Shown piece after piece: positions 1 to 9,852 of a stretch of DNA of 56,350 nucleotides (position 1 is the stretch's first letter; every line of letters starts with the position of its first letter). Below the pieces are notes generated by a model. The model did no database searches. It saw nothing but the letters and a program-made list of their open reading frames with translations, and was not told where the DNA came from. Origin of the DNA: Clostridium sp. CAG:433 (GTDB lineage Bacteria > Bacillota_I > Bacilli_A > RF39 > UBA660); NCBI GenBank assembly GCA_000433675.1, contig FR893547.1:1-56350 (forward strand), written 5' to 3'. A program made the position numbers and the translations under genes.

Positions 1-1
1 T

Positions 2-3000
2 AATACAGCACAAACAAGTGTATCAATAGCAAAAGGAAGTATGGGAAATAAAAGTTATACTGCAAACTGGACTCCAATAAAATATAGCATAAAGTATGAA
101 TTGGATGGTGGAGTACTTTCAGCAGCAAATCCGACAGAGTATACGGTAGAAACGGAGACGTTTACATTAAACAATCCGACAAAAGAAGGATATACTTTTA
201 AAGGATGGTCAACATCATTAACAAGTACATCGTCATATAATGCGACAATGACAGTAGAAAAAGGAAGTACGGGCGATAAAGAGTTTAGAGCAGTATGGCA
301 AGAAAATACAAATACATTATATAAGGTAAATCATTGTACAAAAGATTTAAATGCAAGTACTTATACGTGTGAGTCGGAAACAAAAACAGGAACAACTAAT
401 TCAGTAATAAAGGTTGAAAATCTAAAAAAGACCATAAAAGGATTTAAATATAGTAAAGGACAAGTAGATGGAAAAGATGTTACAGAAACAACTATATTAG
501 CTAATGGAAAAAGAGAAATTAGTTTATATTATGAAAGGGAGATATATACAGTAAAATTATCTGTAAATTCAGGGATAAATAAAGTAAGTATAGTAGCAAC
601 AGGTTATGAAACAAAAATAGGTAATTCATCTGCAGCAGCAACAGGAACATATGAATATGGAACTAAAATAACAATAAATGCAGAAGTAAGTACTGGATAT
701 TCATTTAAAGCTTGGACATATAACGGTGCATCATCGTTACAGGATGTAAATACTTCAGAAAATGCATTTACATTAACGAAAAATGAAACATATATGGCAA
801 CAGCTCAAATAAATCAATATACATTAACTATTGATCCAAGTGGAGGAACATGGAATGATAGTACAAGTGCAAGTGCAGTAATACGTAATTATAGGGAAAC
901 ATATTCATTATCAAAACCAACTAGAACTGGTTATATATTTGCAGGATGGAGTTTAACAACAAAGTATCCTGATACATGTAATGATGAATGTAAAGATAAA
1001 ATCGAGGAAAATGTATATACGTTTGGATCTATATCTGGATCAATAAAAGCGAATTGGTTAGAAAACACATATACAGTAAAATTTAATGCTAACGGTGGTA
1101 CAGGAACAATGAATGATCAAACATTTAATTATACTGATTCGAAGGCATTAACTGCAAATTCATTTACTAGAACTGGTTATACATTTACAGGATGGTCAAC
1201 ATCTGCTAATGGTACAGTTGTATATAAAGATGAGCAGTCTGTAAGTAAATTGTCAAGTACAAATAATGAAGTTGTTAATTTATATGCACAATGGGAAGGT
1301 AATATTTATAAAATAGCTCTAAATAATACAGATGCTAGTTTTGTGTCCGATTCTGAAAGTATTCAAAGAAATAAAGAAGTTTATTTAAAATATGGTGATG
1401 GAGTATATTTAAATAATACTAATGGAATTTTGTCTAACAAAATGACAGCATCAACTAATAACATTTATAAACCTATAATTAGTTTAGGTGTTGATGTATA
1501 TGAATCATATGATAGTAGTAATGAAGAAAACAAACCAACAGGTACAATGTATATCAACTATCCATTTATGGGATATTATTCAAGCGACGGTATACAATTA
1601 ATTGATGCAAATGGTAATATAACAAATTCATTTACAAATACTTTATTTACTAGTGATTCTATTATTACAATGAAAACTGGAAATCAAAAATATGATTCTC
1701 CAGTGACAAAAAAAGACGGATATACATTCGAAGGATGGTTTAACAAACCTGGCGTTGGTAGTGATGCATCCCCATCTGTTAAAGTTGATGAAAACTATCA
1801 ATTTATAACTGAAGAAGGTGTTACAAAAAGTATTTATGCACATTGGTTAAAAAATGTAGAAATTAAGACTGATGTAGAAAATGGTGACTGGACATATGAT
1901 TCTGTTAGCGTTTCACCTATTGATAAGTCAACAAGTGATTCAGGTAATGTATCTTACCAATATTGTTTTTTAGATAATGAATCTTCTTGTAGTGAAAGTG
2001 ATTGGAAAGAAATAACTGACACTTCTGCAGTTACTGTTATTGTCGGTGAGATGGATGAGGAAGGCAATTATGTAGAATCGTCAATAGATGGTTATATACG
2101 TTACAGAGCAGTTAGTAAGTATGCAAAAACAACAGAGAGTGCAAATAAACATATTAAAATAGATAGAGTAATTCCTTCTACTACATTAACTGCATATAAA
2201 ACAGGAACAACAGAAATTGTTGAAAGCAGTACCTGGTCAAATAGTTATCTTGAATTTATGCTTGGTGATTCAACGACAGGTCCAAGTGGTGGAATAATTA
2301 AATATTGTATTAATGATTATGAATATAAAGAAAATGCTAGTGATGATAATGACACTTCATCAAGTGAAGATGATACATCATCAAGTGAAAATGTTTGTGT
2401 ACCAACAACACAAATAAGTTCAAATACAGCAATTCCAGTAGATTTAACAAATAAAAAAGAAGGAACCTATAAGGTTGTTTATAACATAACAAGTAATACT
2501 GGTGTTAATAGCGAGACATATGTATATGATGCACGTGTTGATGTAACCGCACCTACAATTGTTGTAATTCCTTCTAAAAAAGATGGAGACGTAATTACTA
2601 AATTAGATACAGTAACAGGTAGTTCAAAGTCATTTCCTGATTGGGCAACTGATGAGTATATTTTTGATTTAAGTACAAGTACAGATAATTTATCTGGAAT
2701 AGACTCTGTATTAATAGAAACAAATAAAGGTGGTTTATTAACTACAGATAGTAATTATAGCGAACATCCTACTAAAAAGACTTATGATGATTTTGAATCT
2801 ATAGAAAAGTTAGATCCTATTGAGATACAAGCAAATGGTTATAGACACGGTATTATAACTGCTACTGATAAGGCAGGCAACTCATCCCAATTTACATTCG
2901 AAGTTAAAATAGATGGGGTAAAACCTGTAATAAGTATTAGAGCATATAATCAATCTGGTACTGAAATAAAAAGTGGTGAATTATCGTCGACGGGATTAAC

Positions 3001-4645
3001 ATTTAAAATAACAATAGATAAGTCTGGAGTTAGTGGTACAAGAGTATATTCATGTAGTACAGCAACAAGTAGTTACGATTCAAGTAATCCATGTGAACCA
3101 TCTACAAGATTAGGTTCTGGAAGAACTGGAGATGTGATAACTACAACTGGATATGCTAATACTACATCAATGGATAGAATTATAAGAGTAAAAGGTGTAA
3201 GTGTAACGGGTATTGAATCAACCGTTAAGAAATTTAATGGTAGAATAGGAACAGCTCCTGTTGATATTGTAGTAGCTAGAACAGATAATTCTAGTCGAAT
3301 AAGTACAGGTGATTATGTAAATTCTACAGTTAAATTTAAATTAACATCAAAATCTACAAATATAAAATATTGTGTTAATACAAGTAAATGTACACCAAGT
3401 ACAGCAATTACGTCAGGTACCGTAAAATCGTTAACAAATACTGGTACATTCTATATTGGATATAATGCGGATTCAGGTACAACTTCTTACTTCCTAGTAC
3501 ATGTGGATAAAACTCCTCCTACAATTAAAATAACCCCATATAAATTAAAGAGTGATAATACAGCAGGAACTAAGGTTAGTGATACTGTTACTAATGGAGA
3601 CTTAAGTCTTCCAACTTGGGTAAATTATGGATATTATTTTTCATTATCTGGTTCAACTGATGAATCGGGAATCGCAACTACAGAATGGGAATATAATGAC
3701 GCAGGTAGTTATGCAGTTGTTCATGAAACTTCTAAATCTACAGTATATAATGGACTAAAAAATTCTTATTTAGCATCATCGGGTTATAGATATGCAAAGG
3801 TAACATTAACAGATAATGCGGGCAATTCTAGAACAATTGCAATTGGAGTAAGAATTGATAAAGTACCACCAAAGCTTGTATTGAATTTATATAAATCAGT
3901 TGATGGTAAGAAAACAGGCAAGTCGCTTAAAAATGTAACAAGTGATTATAGGTCTCCTTCATGGGTAAATTATTTGTATTATTTTGATACAACTGGGACA
4001 ACAGGTGGATCAGGAATTACATCAATTACAATACAAGGTAATGCTTCAGGAGCGATAACAGATAATAAAACTTTAATAGGTACACCTATTGATATAACAA
4101 AGGATAAAGGTCGTACCATTTCTGGTCAAGGTAATAGATATATTAGAGTTGTTGCAAAAGATAGAGCAGGAAATACAACAACTAGAAATGTCAGAATATT
4201 TACAGATTTAGGTAAACCAGAATTAACTTGGGGAGGACATAGTGCAAATGGATCAGAGATGACAATTAATTATACATGTAAAGATTCATTGTCTAGATTG
4301 CAAAATTCTAGTGGAACAACAGTATCAAGTTTTACTAGCTCTGTAAAATTAACAGGGTCAGGAAGTAAGCCAGCAGTATGTAAAGATAGAGCGGGTAATA
4401 AAGTGACTAGCAATTCACCAACATGGTATTATGATGAAAATTCTTCGTGTGGTGTATCATATTATAGAGAAAATTGTTGGTATGAACAAGAATATTTGGG
4501 TATGGAGTCGGATTATTCTTGTATAACAAGTGGACATGTATGTAAGGGTTCTTCAGGAACAAAATGTTATTGTTATACAAAAGAATATACTAAAAAAGTT
4601 TGTGGTGAATCAACCCCAGTATATAATACATGTTGGCATCAATAG
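2..4645 (+). CDS. Giant secreted InlB-repeat/Ig-like repeat surface protein, 5' end outside window
   Basis: The reading frame is open from base 2, so the gene starts upstream and the ATG at 41 lies inside it; about 1547 codons are visible. Bases about 80-1855 encode several Listeria-Bacteroides (InlB B-type) repeats, recognisable by GY-TF-GW followed by A-W at the repeat end. Then come Ig-like modules carrying DKAGN/DNAGN strands. Four of these contain a paired-cysteine pattern Y-C-(x)n-C. The last two modules resemble those of the next gene. The C-terminus (4448-4642) is an eight-cysteine segment ending CWHQ. There is no LPXTG motif or C-terminal membrane helix. By family this should be an exported adhesin-like protein; partner and attachment are unknown. 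A strong terminator follows. Confidence 0.85.
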   Translation, partial: NTAQTSVSIAKGSMGNKSYTANWTPIKYSIKYELDGGVLSAANPTEYTVETETFTLNNPTKEGYTFKGWSTSLTSTSSYNATMTVEKGSTGDKEFRAVWQENTNTLYKVNHCTKDLNASTYTCESETKTGTTNSVIKVENLKKTIKGFKYSKGQVDGKDVTETTILANGKREISLYYEREIYTVKLSVNSGINKVSIVATGYETKIGNSSAAATGTYEYGTKITINAEVSTGYSFKAWTYNGASSLQDVNTSENAFTLTKNETYMATAQINQYTLTIDPSGGTWNDSTSASAVIRNYRETYSLSKPTRTGYIFAGWSLTTKYPDTCNDECKDKIEENVYTFGSISGSIKANWLENTYTVKFNANGGTGTMNDQTFNYTDSKALTANSFTRTGYTFTGWSTSANGTVVYKDEQSVSKLSSTNNEVVNLYAQWEGNIYKIALNNTDASFVSDSESIQRNKEVYLKYGDGVYLNNTNGILSNKMTASTNNIYKPIISLGVDVYESYDSSNEENKPTGTMYINYPFMGYYSSDGIQLIDANGNITNSFTNTLFTSDSIITMKTGNQKYDSPVTKKDGYTFEGWFNKPGVGSDASPSVKVDENYQFITEEGVTKSIYAHWLKNVEIKTDVENGDWTYDSVSVSPIDKSTSDSGNVSYQYCFLDNESSCSESDWKEITDTSAVTVIVGEMDEEGNYVESSIDGYIRYRAVSKYAKTTESANKHIKIDRVIPSTTLTAYKTGTTEIVESSTWSNSYLEFMLGDSTTGPSGGIIKYCINDYEYKENASDDNDTSSSEDDTSSSENVCVPTTQISSNTAIPVDLTNKKEGTYKVVYNITSNTGVNSETYVYDARVDVTAPTIVVIPSKKDGDVITKLDTVTGSSKSFPDWATDEYIFDLSTSTDNLSGIDSVLIETNKGGLLTTDSNYSEHPTKKTYDDFESIEKLDPIEIQANGYRHGIITATDKAGNSSQFTFEVKIDGVKPVISIRAYNQSGTEIKSGELSSTGLTFKITIDKSGVSGTRVYSCSTATSSYDSSNPCEPSTRLGSGRTGDVITTTGYANTTSMDRIIRVKGVSVTGIESTVKKFNGRIGTAPVDIVVARTDNSSRISTGDYVNSTVKFKLTSKSTNIKYCVNTSKCTPSTAITSGTVKSLTNTGTFYIGYNADSGTTSYFLVHVDKTPPTIKITPYKLKSDNTAGTKVSDTVTNGDLSLPTWVNYGYYFSLSGSTDESGIATTEWEYNDAGSYAVVHETSKSTVYNGLKNSYLASSGYRYAKVTLTDNAGNSRTIAIGVRIDKVPPKLVLNLYKSVDGKKTGKSLKNVTSDYRSPSWVNYLYYFDTTGTTGGSGITSITIQGNASGAITDNKTLIGTPIDITKDKGRTISGQGNRYIRVVAKDRAGNTTTRNVRIFTDLGKPELTWGGHSANGSEMTINYTCKDSLSRLQNSSGTTVSSFTSSVKLTGSGSKPAVCKDRAGNKVTSNSPTWYYDENSSCGVSYYRENCWYEQEYLGMESDYSCITSGHVCKGSSGTKCYCYTKEYTKKVCGESTPVYNTCWHQ
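4448..4642 (+). other. Eight-cysteine C-terminal module ending CWHQ (copy 1)
   Basis: The cysteines are spaced 8, 14, 6, 7, 1, 9 and 9 residues apart, followed by Trp-His-Gln and the stop codon. The module at 9569-9775 has almost the same spacing. I do not recognise a named family. Confidence 0.8.
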
Positions 4646-4648
4646 GAT

Positions 4649-4679
4649 AAAGAAACTAAGAAATTTAGTTTCTTTTTTT
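4649..4679 (+). terminator. Rho-independent terminator
   Basis: An 11-bp perfect stem (4649-4659 with 4665-4675) runs into a T-tract ending at 4679. The end of the T-tract also supplies the start of the next gene's -35 box. Confidence 0.9.
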
Positions 4680-4708
4680 GATATGTTAATAATAAAATGT
4701 GTTATAAT
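4678..4708 (+). promoter_or_regulatory. Sigma-A promoter with extended -10
   Basis: TTGATA (4678-4683), a 19-nt spacer, then TGT-TATAAT with the -10 hexamer at 4703-4708. The long spacer is offset by the TGn extension. It is about 40 nt upstream of the ATG at 4748. Confidence 0.7.
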
Positions 4709-4747
4709 ATAAACATAGAATAGTAATCTAAACAGGAGCAGTGTTAA

Positions 4748-7700
4748 ATGAAAAAATTCCTTCAATTTAAATTAAAAAATTTAATAATGACAGTTTTCTT
4801 TGTTTTGTTTTTAATTAATACTGTTGCCTATTCAGGACTTGCCAGTAAATTATCAATAACATCAGATGCGATGTTTAGAACAAGAGCAGATATAAGAGTA
4901 ACAGGGATAAAGTTAGAATCTGCAAGTGGTGGAGCATTAGAAAATTATTCACCAAAATATGATGTTAATAATACAACAATGGGATTTACTTTACCAAATG
5001 GTGCATCATCGATAACGTATAAAATAACTGTAACAAATTTTGGTGATAGAAATCAAACAATATACTCTTTTATAAAACAAAGTATAAATAAAGAAGGAAT
5101 AAATGTAACAGTAACAGATTATAAAGAAAAAGATATAATAAATTTTAGATCAAGTGTAGAATTTTTTATAACTATAACTACAACAAATCCAGATACAACT
5201 CCAATTAATTTAATAGAACAATATGATTTTAGGAAAGTGTATGATGTAGAATATCGAAATACAGATGGAACACAAGTTTTAGAACCACAGTATAAATATG
5301 AAAGAGAAGATTTGAAATTAAGAAGTGATATACTTACTAAAACAGATTATGATTTCAAAGGTTGGACATGTTCATTAGGTGATTATGATGTAGGAGGTAA
5401 ATATACTGTTGATCAAGATATTATTTTATATCCTAAATTTGAAAAGAAGAAAGATGATTTAGTTTTAACATATAATGTAGATGGTGTAGATTATACTTCT
5501 GGTTATGGTACAAATGGTGATAGAATACAAACAAAGATAAAAATTAATAACGAAGAAAAATATTATAATTCATTTAGTTTAAAAAATGTTGAATATGGGA
5601 CATCATATGATATAACAGGATTAAAGTTAGATGAAGTAGAAATAAAATATTCAAAGAACTGCGTTGTTGATGGAAATAAGTGTTTAAATTTATCATTTAA
5701 TACGATTAATTTTACGGTTAATGATGTAGATTCCGGCAGGGAAGATTCAAGCTTAGGAAATGTAACACCAACACAATTAATAGTTTTATCTGGTACAACA
5801 TTTACTATGTCTAATAATATAGTAACATTGTCAGACGGAAGAATAGCAACATCGACAACAAGTAAAAATATAACAGGATATAACGTTAGTTTTTCAGGAT
5901 ATTCTGTGGTACCAAATAGTGCAACTGTAAATACTAAAACAACAGTAAAAGCAAATTTCAAAAAAGAAGCAAAAAAATATACCGTTACTCTTAATAGTAA
6001 TGGTGCAGTGGCGCAAGGAACATCAGCAATATATGAAAAGTATGAAACAGGAATATATTTAGATAGTGATATTACAAAATTAATGACATCAAGTACTAAT
6101 CCGATAACTAAACCTTCGAAAGCATCGTATAAAATAGAATTTAATTCAAATAACACTGGTGTTTCAGTATCAAATACTACTTTTACACCATCATTTAATG
6201 GATATTATACTGAAGTTACTAATGGCACTCAAATGTTAAATGAAAATGGATATATTACTAGTAATTTAGTTAGTAGCAAATATACATCAAATACTACATT
6301 GTATGCACAGTGGAATCATAATTATAAATTACCAGATATTACTAAAGATGGTTATACATGTAAATGGGCAAAAGATAGTGCATCTGGAGTAGCATATAGT
6401 CCAGGTACACAACTATTGATAAATTCAGATTCTACATTTTATGCTGTATGTAATGCAAATGAATATACAGTAACATTTGATGGTAATGGCGGAACTGTAA
6501 ATACAAAAAGTATGCGTGTTACATATGGACAAGCATATGGTAATCTTCCAACACCAACAAGAGATGTGGACACAGATAATAATATAAGTTATGTTTTTGA
6601 AGGTTGGTATACAGCACCAAATGGAGGAGAAAAAGAAAAAGCAACAAAAATAGATAAAACAACATTATACAATGTCGCAGGTGATCAAACATTATATGCA
6701 CACTGGATATCTTCTCCTATAATAACAGGTGGTTCATCTGATTGGACAAAAACTTCTAGAACAATATCACTTCTAACAGAAAGTATAAGTAATACAGGTA
6801 TTCAAAAATATCAATATTATATATCAACAAGTAATTCAGAATTAGTTGGTGGTACTTGGATTGATTTCACAACTACTGGTAATACTGTAACAGTTGATTT
6901 AGAAGGAATACATTATATATATTATAGAGCAGTGTCAGATAGTAAAGATGAAGAAAAACAAAATATAGTTAGTGAACGTTCAAATTATAATGCAGTAAAA
7001 GTGGATATAACAGGACCCGATTTATCTGTAACAGGTAATTTAACAGATTTAACAAGTAGTGATGTAATTTTAACTGCAAAATCATTTGATTTACAATCTG
7101 GATTAAATTGTATTAAGGTAAATGGCGAATTAATACCATTAACAAATGGTACTGGTACATATGCGGCACAAACAAATGGTACATATACTTTTGTAGCATA
7201 TGATAATCTTGGAAATACGTCATCAAAAACGATAGAAGTAACTAATATAGATAAAACAGGACCAACTTTTGAAATAGAGGCATATCAAACTGATAGTGAT
7301 AATAATCCAACAACACTTATTGAAAAATTTTCTGATTCATCTAAAATAATAGATAATTGGAGAAATTATTCAATATATTTTAAAGTTGTATCGGCAGCGG
7401 ATCCATCAGGTATAAAAAGTGTAGCAATGAGTTTAAATGATAATGGGCACTTTGAAACATCAGATACATCTTTAAATGATGCGCTAACTGCTACATATGA
7501 TATAACATCAACAAATGGAAAGGCGGTAACAGAATCAGGTAATAGATATGTTAGAATAACTGTTACTGATAATCTTGGTAATGAAACTGTTAAGAATGTA
7601 AGAATATATATTGATAAGGTTGCTCCAGAATTTACAATTAGAGCTTATCAAGCAGATTCAGATGGTAATAAGACAGATACTATTATTCAAAGTACTTCGG

Positions 7701-9778
7701 CAGCAAATACAAGAATTAGCTCATGGAGAAATTATCAGGTATATTTTGAAATTGTATCAGAAACAGATTCAGGATCAGGAATTTCATCGATGACAATGCA
7801 AATAAATAGTGGAGGAAGTTATTCAACTACTGGATCAGATGAAATAGATAAATTAACTGCATCATATAATATAACTTCATCAAAGGGGAAATTAGTTCAG
7901 TCGTCAGGAAACAGATATATAAGATTTACAGTTACTGATAAACTTGGTAATGAAACCGTTAAAAATGTTAGAGTATTTATAGATAGGGTCGCACCTACAT
8001 TTGCCGTAAGAGCATATCAAGCAGACTCAGATGGAAATAAAACTAGTACGGTATTGGATACTCTTACTAAATCAGGCCACGTAAGTGGTTGGAAAAATCA
8101 TCCAATATATCTTGAACTTGTGTCATTATCAACTGGATCAGGAATTTCATCTATAACAATGAAGATAAATGATAAAGGTCATTATGAAACGGAAAATCCG
8201 GGTGCAAATGATGTGGTAACGGCTACGTATGATATAACATCAGAAAAAGGAAAGGCAGTAATTACGTCAGGTAATAGAGTCGCGAGATTTACAGTTACCG
8301 ATAATGCTGGGAACACTACTACAATAAATGTTAGAGTATTCATAGATAGGGTTAAACCAACGGTAACAGTTACAGGTAATCCAACAGATTGGAAAACTTC
8401 TGCAACATTGACAGTAAAAGCATCAGATTCCGAATCTGGATTAGCAAGTGTTAAAATTGGAAATACATCACTTACATTAACCAATGGTTCTGCAACATAT
8501 AAAGTTACTAATAATGGGACTTATAAATTTGTTGCGACTGATAAAGCAGGTAATACTACTACAAACTCTGTTGTGGTTAGTAAGGTTGATTCTACAGCAC
8601 CGAGTGTAAAGGTAACGGCTTATGAATTAATGTATGATAGTAATGGCAAACGTGAACCTGGTGACAAAGCAATTGCAAGTTCTACAAATAAAGATTTGAC
8701 GATTGATTGGAAAAATTATTATTATTACTTTACGGTTGAAGTTACTGAAACTCAATCGGGGCTTGCATCAATGGAATGGGAAAGAAATGCAGCAGGAAAT
8801 AAGACTATGAGTACTACTATTGTTGGTACTACATCACATACTTATGCATTTGACATATATTTAGAGCGTGAAGGTGCTAGATACAGCAAAATAACATTAA
8901 AGGATAAAATTGGTAATACAAGAGTTATTAATATAAAAGCGTACATTGATAAAACTGATCCATCAGTAACATTAAAAATGTATAAAGCAGATGCAGATGG
9001 AAATAAGGTGGGTAGTGCTTTAAAAGTTATAGAAGCAGATAATACACCAATTAATTCATGGACTAACTATAGACATTATTTTGATTTGACAGGAACAACA
9101 GATTCGATGTCTGGTATAAAATCAATGACATTGCAAGTAAATAAAGGTGGAATAGTAGATACAGGTTCATCTGTAACTGGAGCATCAACATTGGTTGATC
9201 CAGTATATAATATAACGTCGGATAAGGGAAAAGCAGTAGGTTCATCTGGTAACAGATATGTTAGAATAAAAGTTACAGATAATGCTGGTAATACAGTAAC
9301 TAAAAATATAAGAATATATATTGATTTAGGAGCACCTACACTTGTGTCATCATCACTTTCACCAAGATTTGAATCATCGACAACAATAACATATAAATGT
9401 ACAGATACAGTGTCAGGATTTGGATCATTTGGAAAAAAGACATTATCTGATACATTTAAAAAAACTGTAACTAGTTCAGATTCACCGGTAACAGTACAAT
9501 GTAAAGATGCTGCAGGCAATACATCAAGTGATAAGAAAACATATACATGGGGTGAAAATGTTTATATTTGTGGTACAGAAGAATATACTTATACAGACAC
9601 ATGCACAAAAACAGAAACTAAACAAGTAAATACACCACCATCTAGTTGCACGGTAAATTATAAAGGAAAATGTGTTAATTCATTATCAAATGGTGATTGT
9701 TTATGTCAATATAATGTTACATCTTCATATAGTTGTGAAAAAACAGGAACTAGAAATAGAAAATGTTGGCATCAATAA
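4748..9778 (+). CDS. Giant secreted Ig-like repeat surface protein, paralogue of the preceding gene
   Basis: This 1676-residue protein starts with a signal peptide (basic MKKFLQFKLK, then a hydrophobic run to about residue 30). An unrecognised N-terminal domain follows, then InlB-type repeats (GW and YAQW/YAHW motifs, residues about 195-660). Next come Ig-like domains, five of which are one roughly 120-residue module with conserved AYQ/MYK-AD-DGNK, NY--YF, SGNRY--VTD-GN and I-ID--P strands. The C-terminus (9569-9775) is the eight-cysteine CWHQ module shared with the upstream gene. There is no LPXTG, SLH or C-terminal membrane helix. A GGAG Shine-Dalgarno and a good promoter precede the ATG. 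It is probably a long extracellular fibre or adhesin; the ligand cannot be told. Confidence 0.88.
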   Translation: MKKFLQFKLKNLIMTVFFVLFLINTVAYSGLASKLSITSDAMFRTRADIRVTGIKLESASGGALENYSPKYDVNNTTMGFTLPNGASSITYKITVTNFGDRNQTIYSFIKQSINKEGINVTVTDYKEKDIINFRSSVEFFITITTTNPDTTPINLIEQYDFRKVYDVEYRNTDGTQVLEPQYKYEREDLKLRSDILTKTDYDFKGWTCSLGDYDVGGKYTVDQDIILYPKFEKKKDDLVLTYNVDGVDYTSGYGTNGDRIQTKIKINNEEKYYNSFSLKNVEYGTSYDITGLKLDEVEIKYSKNCVVDGNKCLNLSFNTINFTVNDVDSGREDSSLGNVTPTQLIVLSGTTFTMSNNIVTLSDGRIATSTTSKNITGYNVSFSGYSVVPNSATVNTKTTVKANFKKEAKKYTVTLNSNGAVAQGTSAIYEKYETGIYLDSDITKLMTSSTNPITKPSKASYKIEFNSNNTGVSVSNTTFTPSFNGYYTEVTNGTQMLNENGYITSNLVSSKYTSNTTLYAQWNHNYKLPDITKDGYTCKWAKDSASGVAYSPGTQLLINSDSTFYAVCNANEYTVTFDGNGGTVNTKSMRVTYGQAYGNLPTPTRDVDTDNNISYVFEGWYTAPNGGEKEKATKIDKTTLYNVAGDQTLYAHWISSPIITGGSSDWTKTSRTISLLTESISNTGIQKYQYYISTSNSELVGGTWIDFTTTGNTVTVDLEGIHYIYYRAVSDSKDEEKQNIVSERSNYNAVKVDITGPDLSVTGNLTDLTSSDVILTAKSFDLQSGLNCIKVNGELIPLTNGTGTYAAQTNGTYTFVAYDNLGNTSSKTIEVTNIDKTGPTFEIEAYQTDSDNNPTTLIEKFSDSSKIIDNWRNYSIYFKVVSAADPSGIKSVAMSLNDNGHFETSDTSLNDALTATYDITSTNGKAVTESGNRYVRITVTDNLGNETVKNVRIYIDKVAPEFTIRAYQADSDGNKTDTIIQSTSAANTRISSWRNYQVYFEIVSETDSGSGISSMTMQINSGGSYSTTGSDEIDKLTASYNITSSKGKLVQSSGNRYIRFTVTDKLGNETVKNVRVFIDRVAPTFAVRAYQADSDGNKTSTVLDTLTKSGHVSGWKNHPIYLELVSLSTGSGISSITMKINDKGHYETENPGANDVVTATYDITSEKGKAVITSGNRVARFTVTDNAGNTTTINVRVFIDRVKPTVTVTGNPTDWKTSATLTVKASDSESGLASVKIGNTSLTLTNGSATYKVTNNGTYKFVATDKAGNTTTNSVVVSKVDSTAPSVKVTAYELMYDSNGKREPGDKAIASSTNKDLTIDWKNYYYYFTVEVTETQSGLASMEWERNAAGNKTMSTTIVGTTSHTYAFDIYLEREGARYSKITLKDKIGNTRVINIKAYIDKTDPSVTLKMYKADADGNKVGSALKVIEADNTPINSWTNYRHYFDLTGTTDSMSGIKSMTLQVNKGGIVDTGSSVTGASTLVDPVYNITSDKGKAVGSSGNRYVRIKVTDNAGNTVTKNIRIYIDLGAPTLVSSSLSPRFESSTTITYKCTDTVSGFGSFGKKTLSDTFKKTVTSSDSPVTVQCKDAAGNTSSDKKTYTWGENVYICGTEEYTYTDTCTKTETKQVNTPPSSCTVNYKGKCVNSLSNGDCLCQYNVTSSYSCEKTGTRNRKCWHQ
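7268..8359 (+). repeat. Three tandem in-frame copies of a ~360-bp module
   Basis: Copies start at 7268, 7628 and 7997 (lengths 360, 369 and 363 bp). All encode the same Ig-like module and are most alike at the AYQADSDGNKT start and the GN-TVKNVR end. Confidence 0.85.
8603..9337 (+). repeat. Two further copies of the ~360-bp module
   Basis: Copies begin at 8603 and 8963. A different ~80-residue module (8360-8602) separates them from the upstream three. They are more diverged than the first three. Confidence 0.75.
9569..9775 (+). other. Eight-cysteine C-terminal module ending CWHQ (copy 2)
   Basis: Cysteine spacings are 10, 14, 7, 8, 1, 9 and 9, then WHQ and stop. The C-x-C-x9-C-x9-CWHQ end is identical in spacing to copy 1, although most other residues differ. 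Confidence 0.8.
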
Positions 9779-9780
9779 TC

Positions 9781-9819
9781 AGAAAAAGAAACCAAAAATT
9801 GGTTTCTTTTTCTATTTTT
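9781..9819 (+). terminator. Strong Rho-independent terminator
   Basis: A 15-bp perfect stem (9781-9795 with 9799-9813) closes a 3-nt loop right after the stop codon and ends in T-rich sequence. Confidence 0.9.
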
Positions 9820-9821
9820 AG

Positions 9822-9850
9822 ACAATAAAAAAACTACCAATTGGTAGTTT
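9822..9850 (-). terminator. Terminator of uppP
   Basis: The palindrome AAACTACCAA/TTGGTAGTTT (9831-9850) sits just past the uppP stop. On the minus strand it is followed by a run of Ts. Confidence 0.8.
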
Positions 9851-9852
9851 AA

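Noticed and set aside
5563..6156. 197-codon open frame on the minus strand inside the second giant surface gene
   Set aside because: It mirrors the codon pattern of the real gene, has no ribosome site and encodes an unlikely Val/Leu-rich string; the plus-strand protein is clearly repeat-structured.
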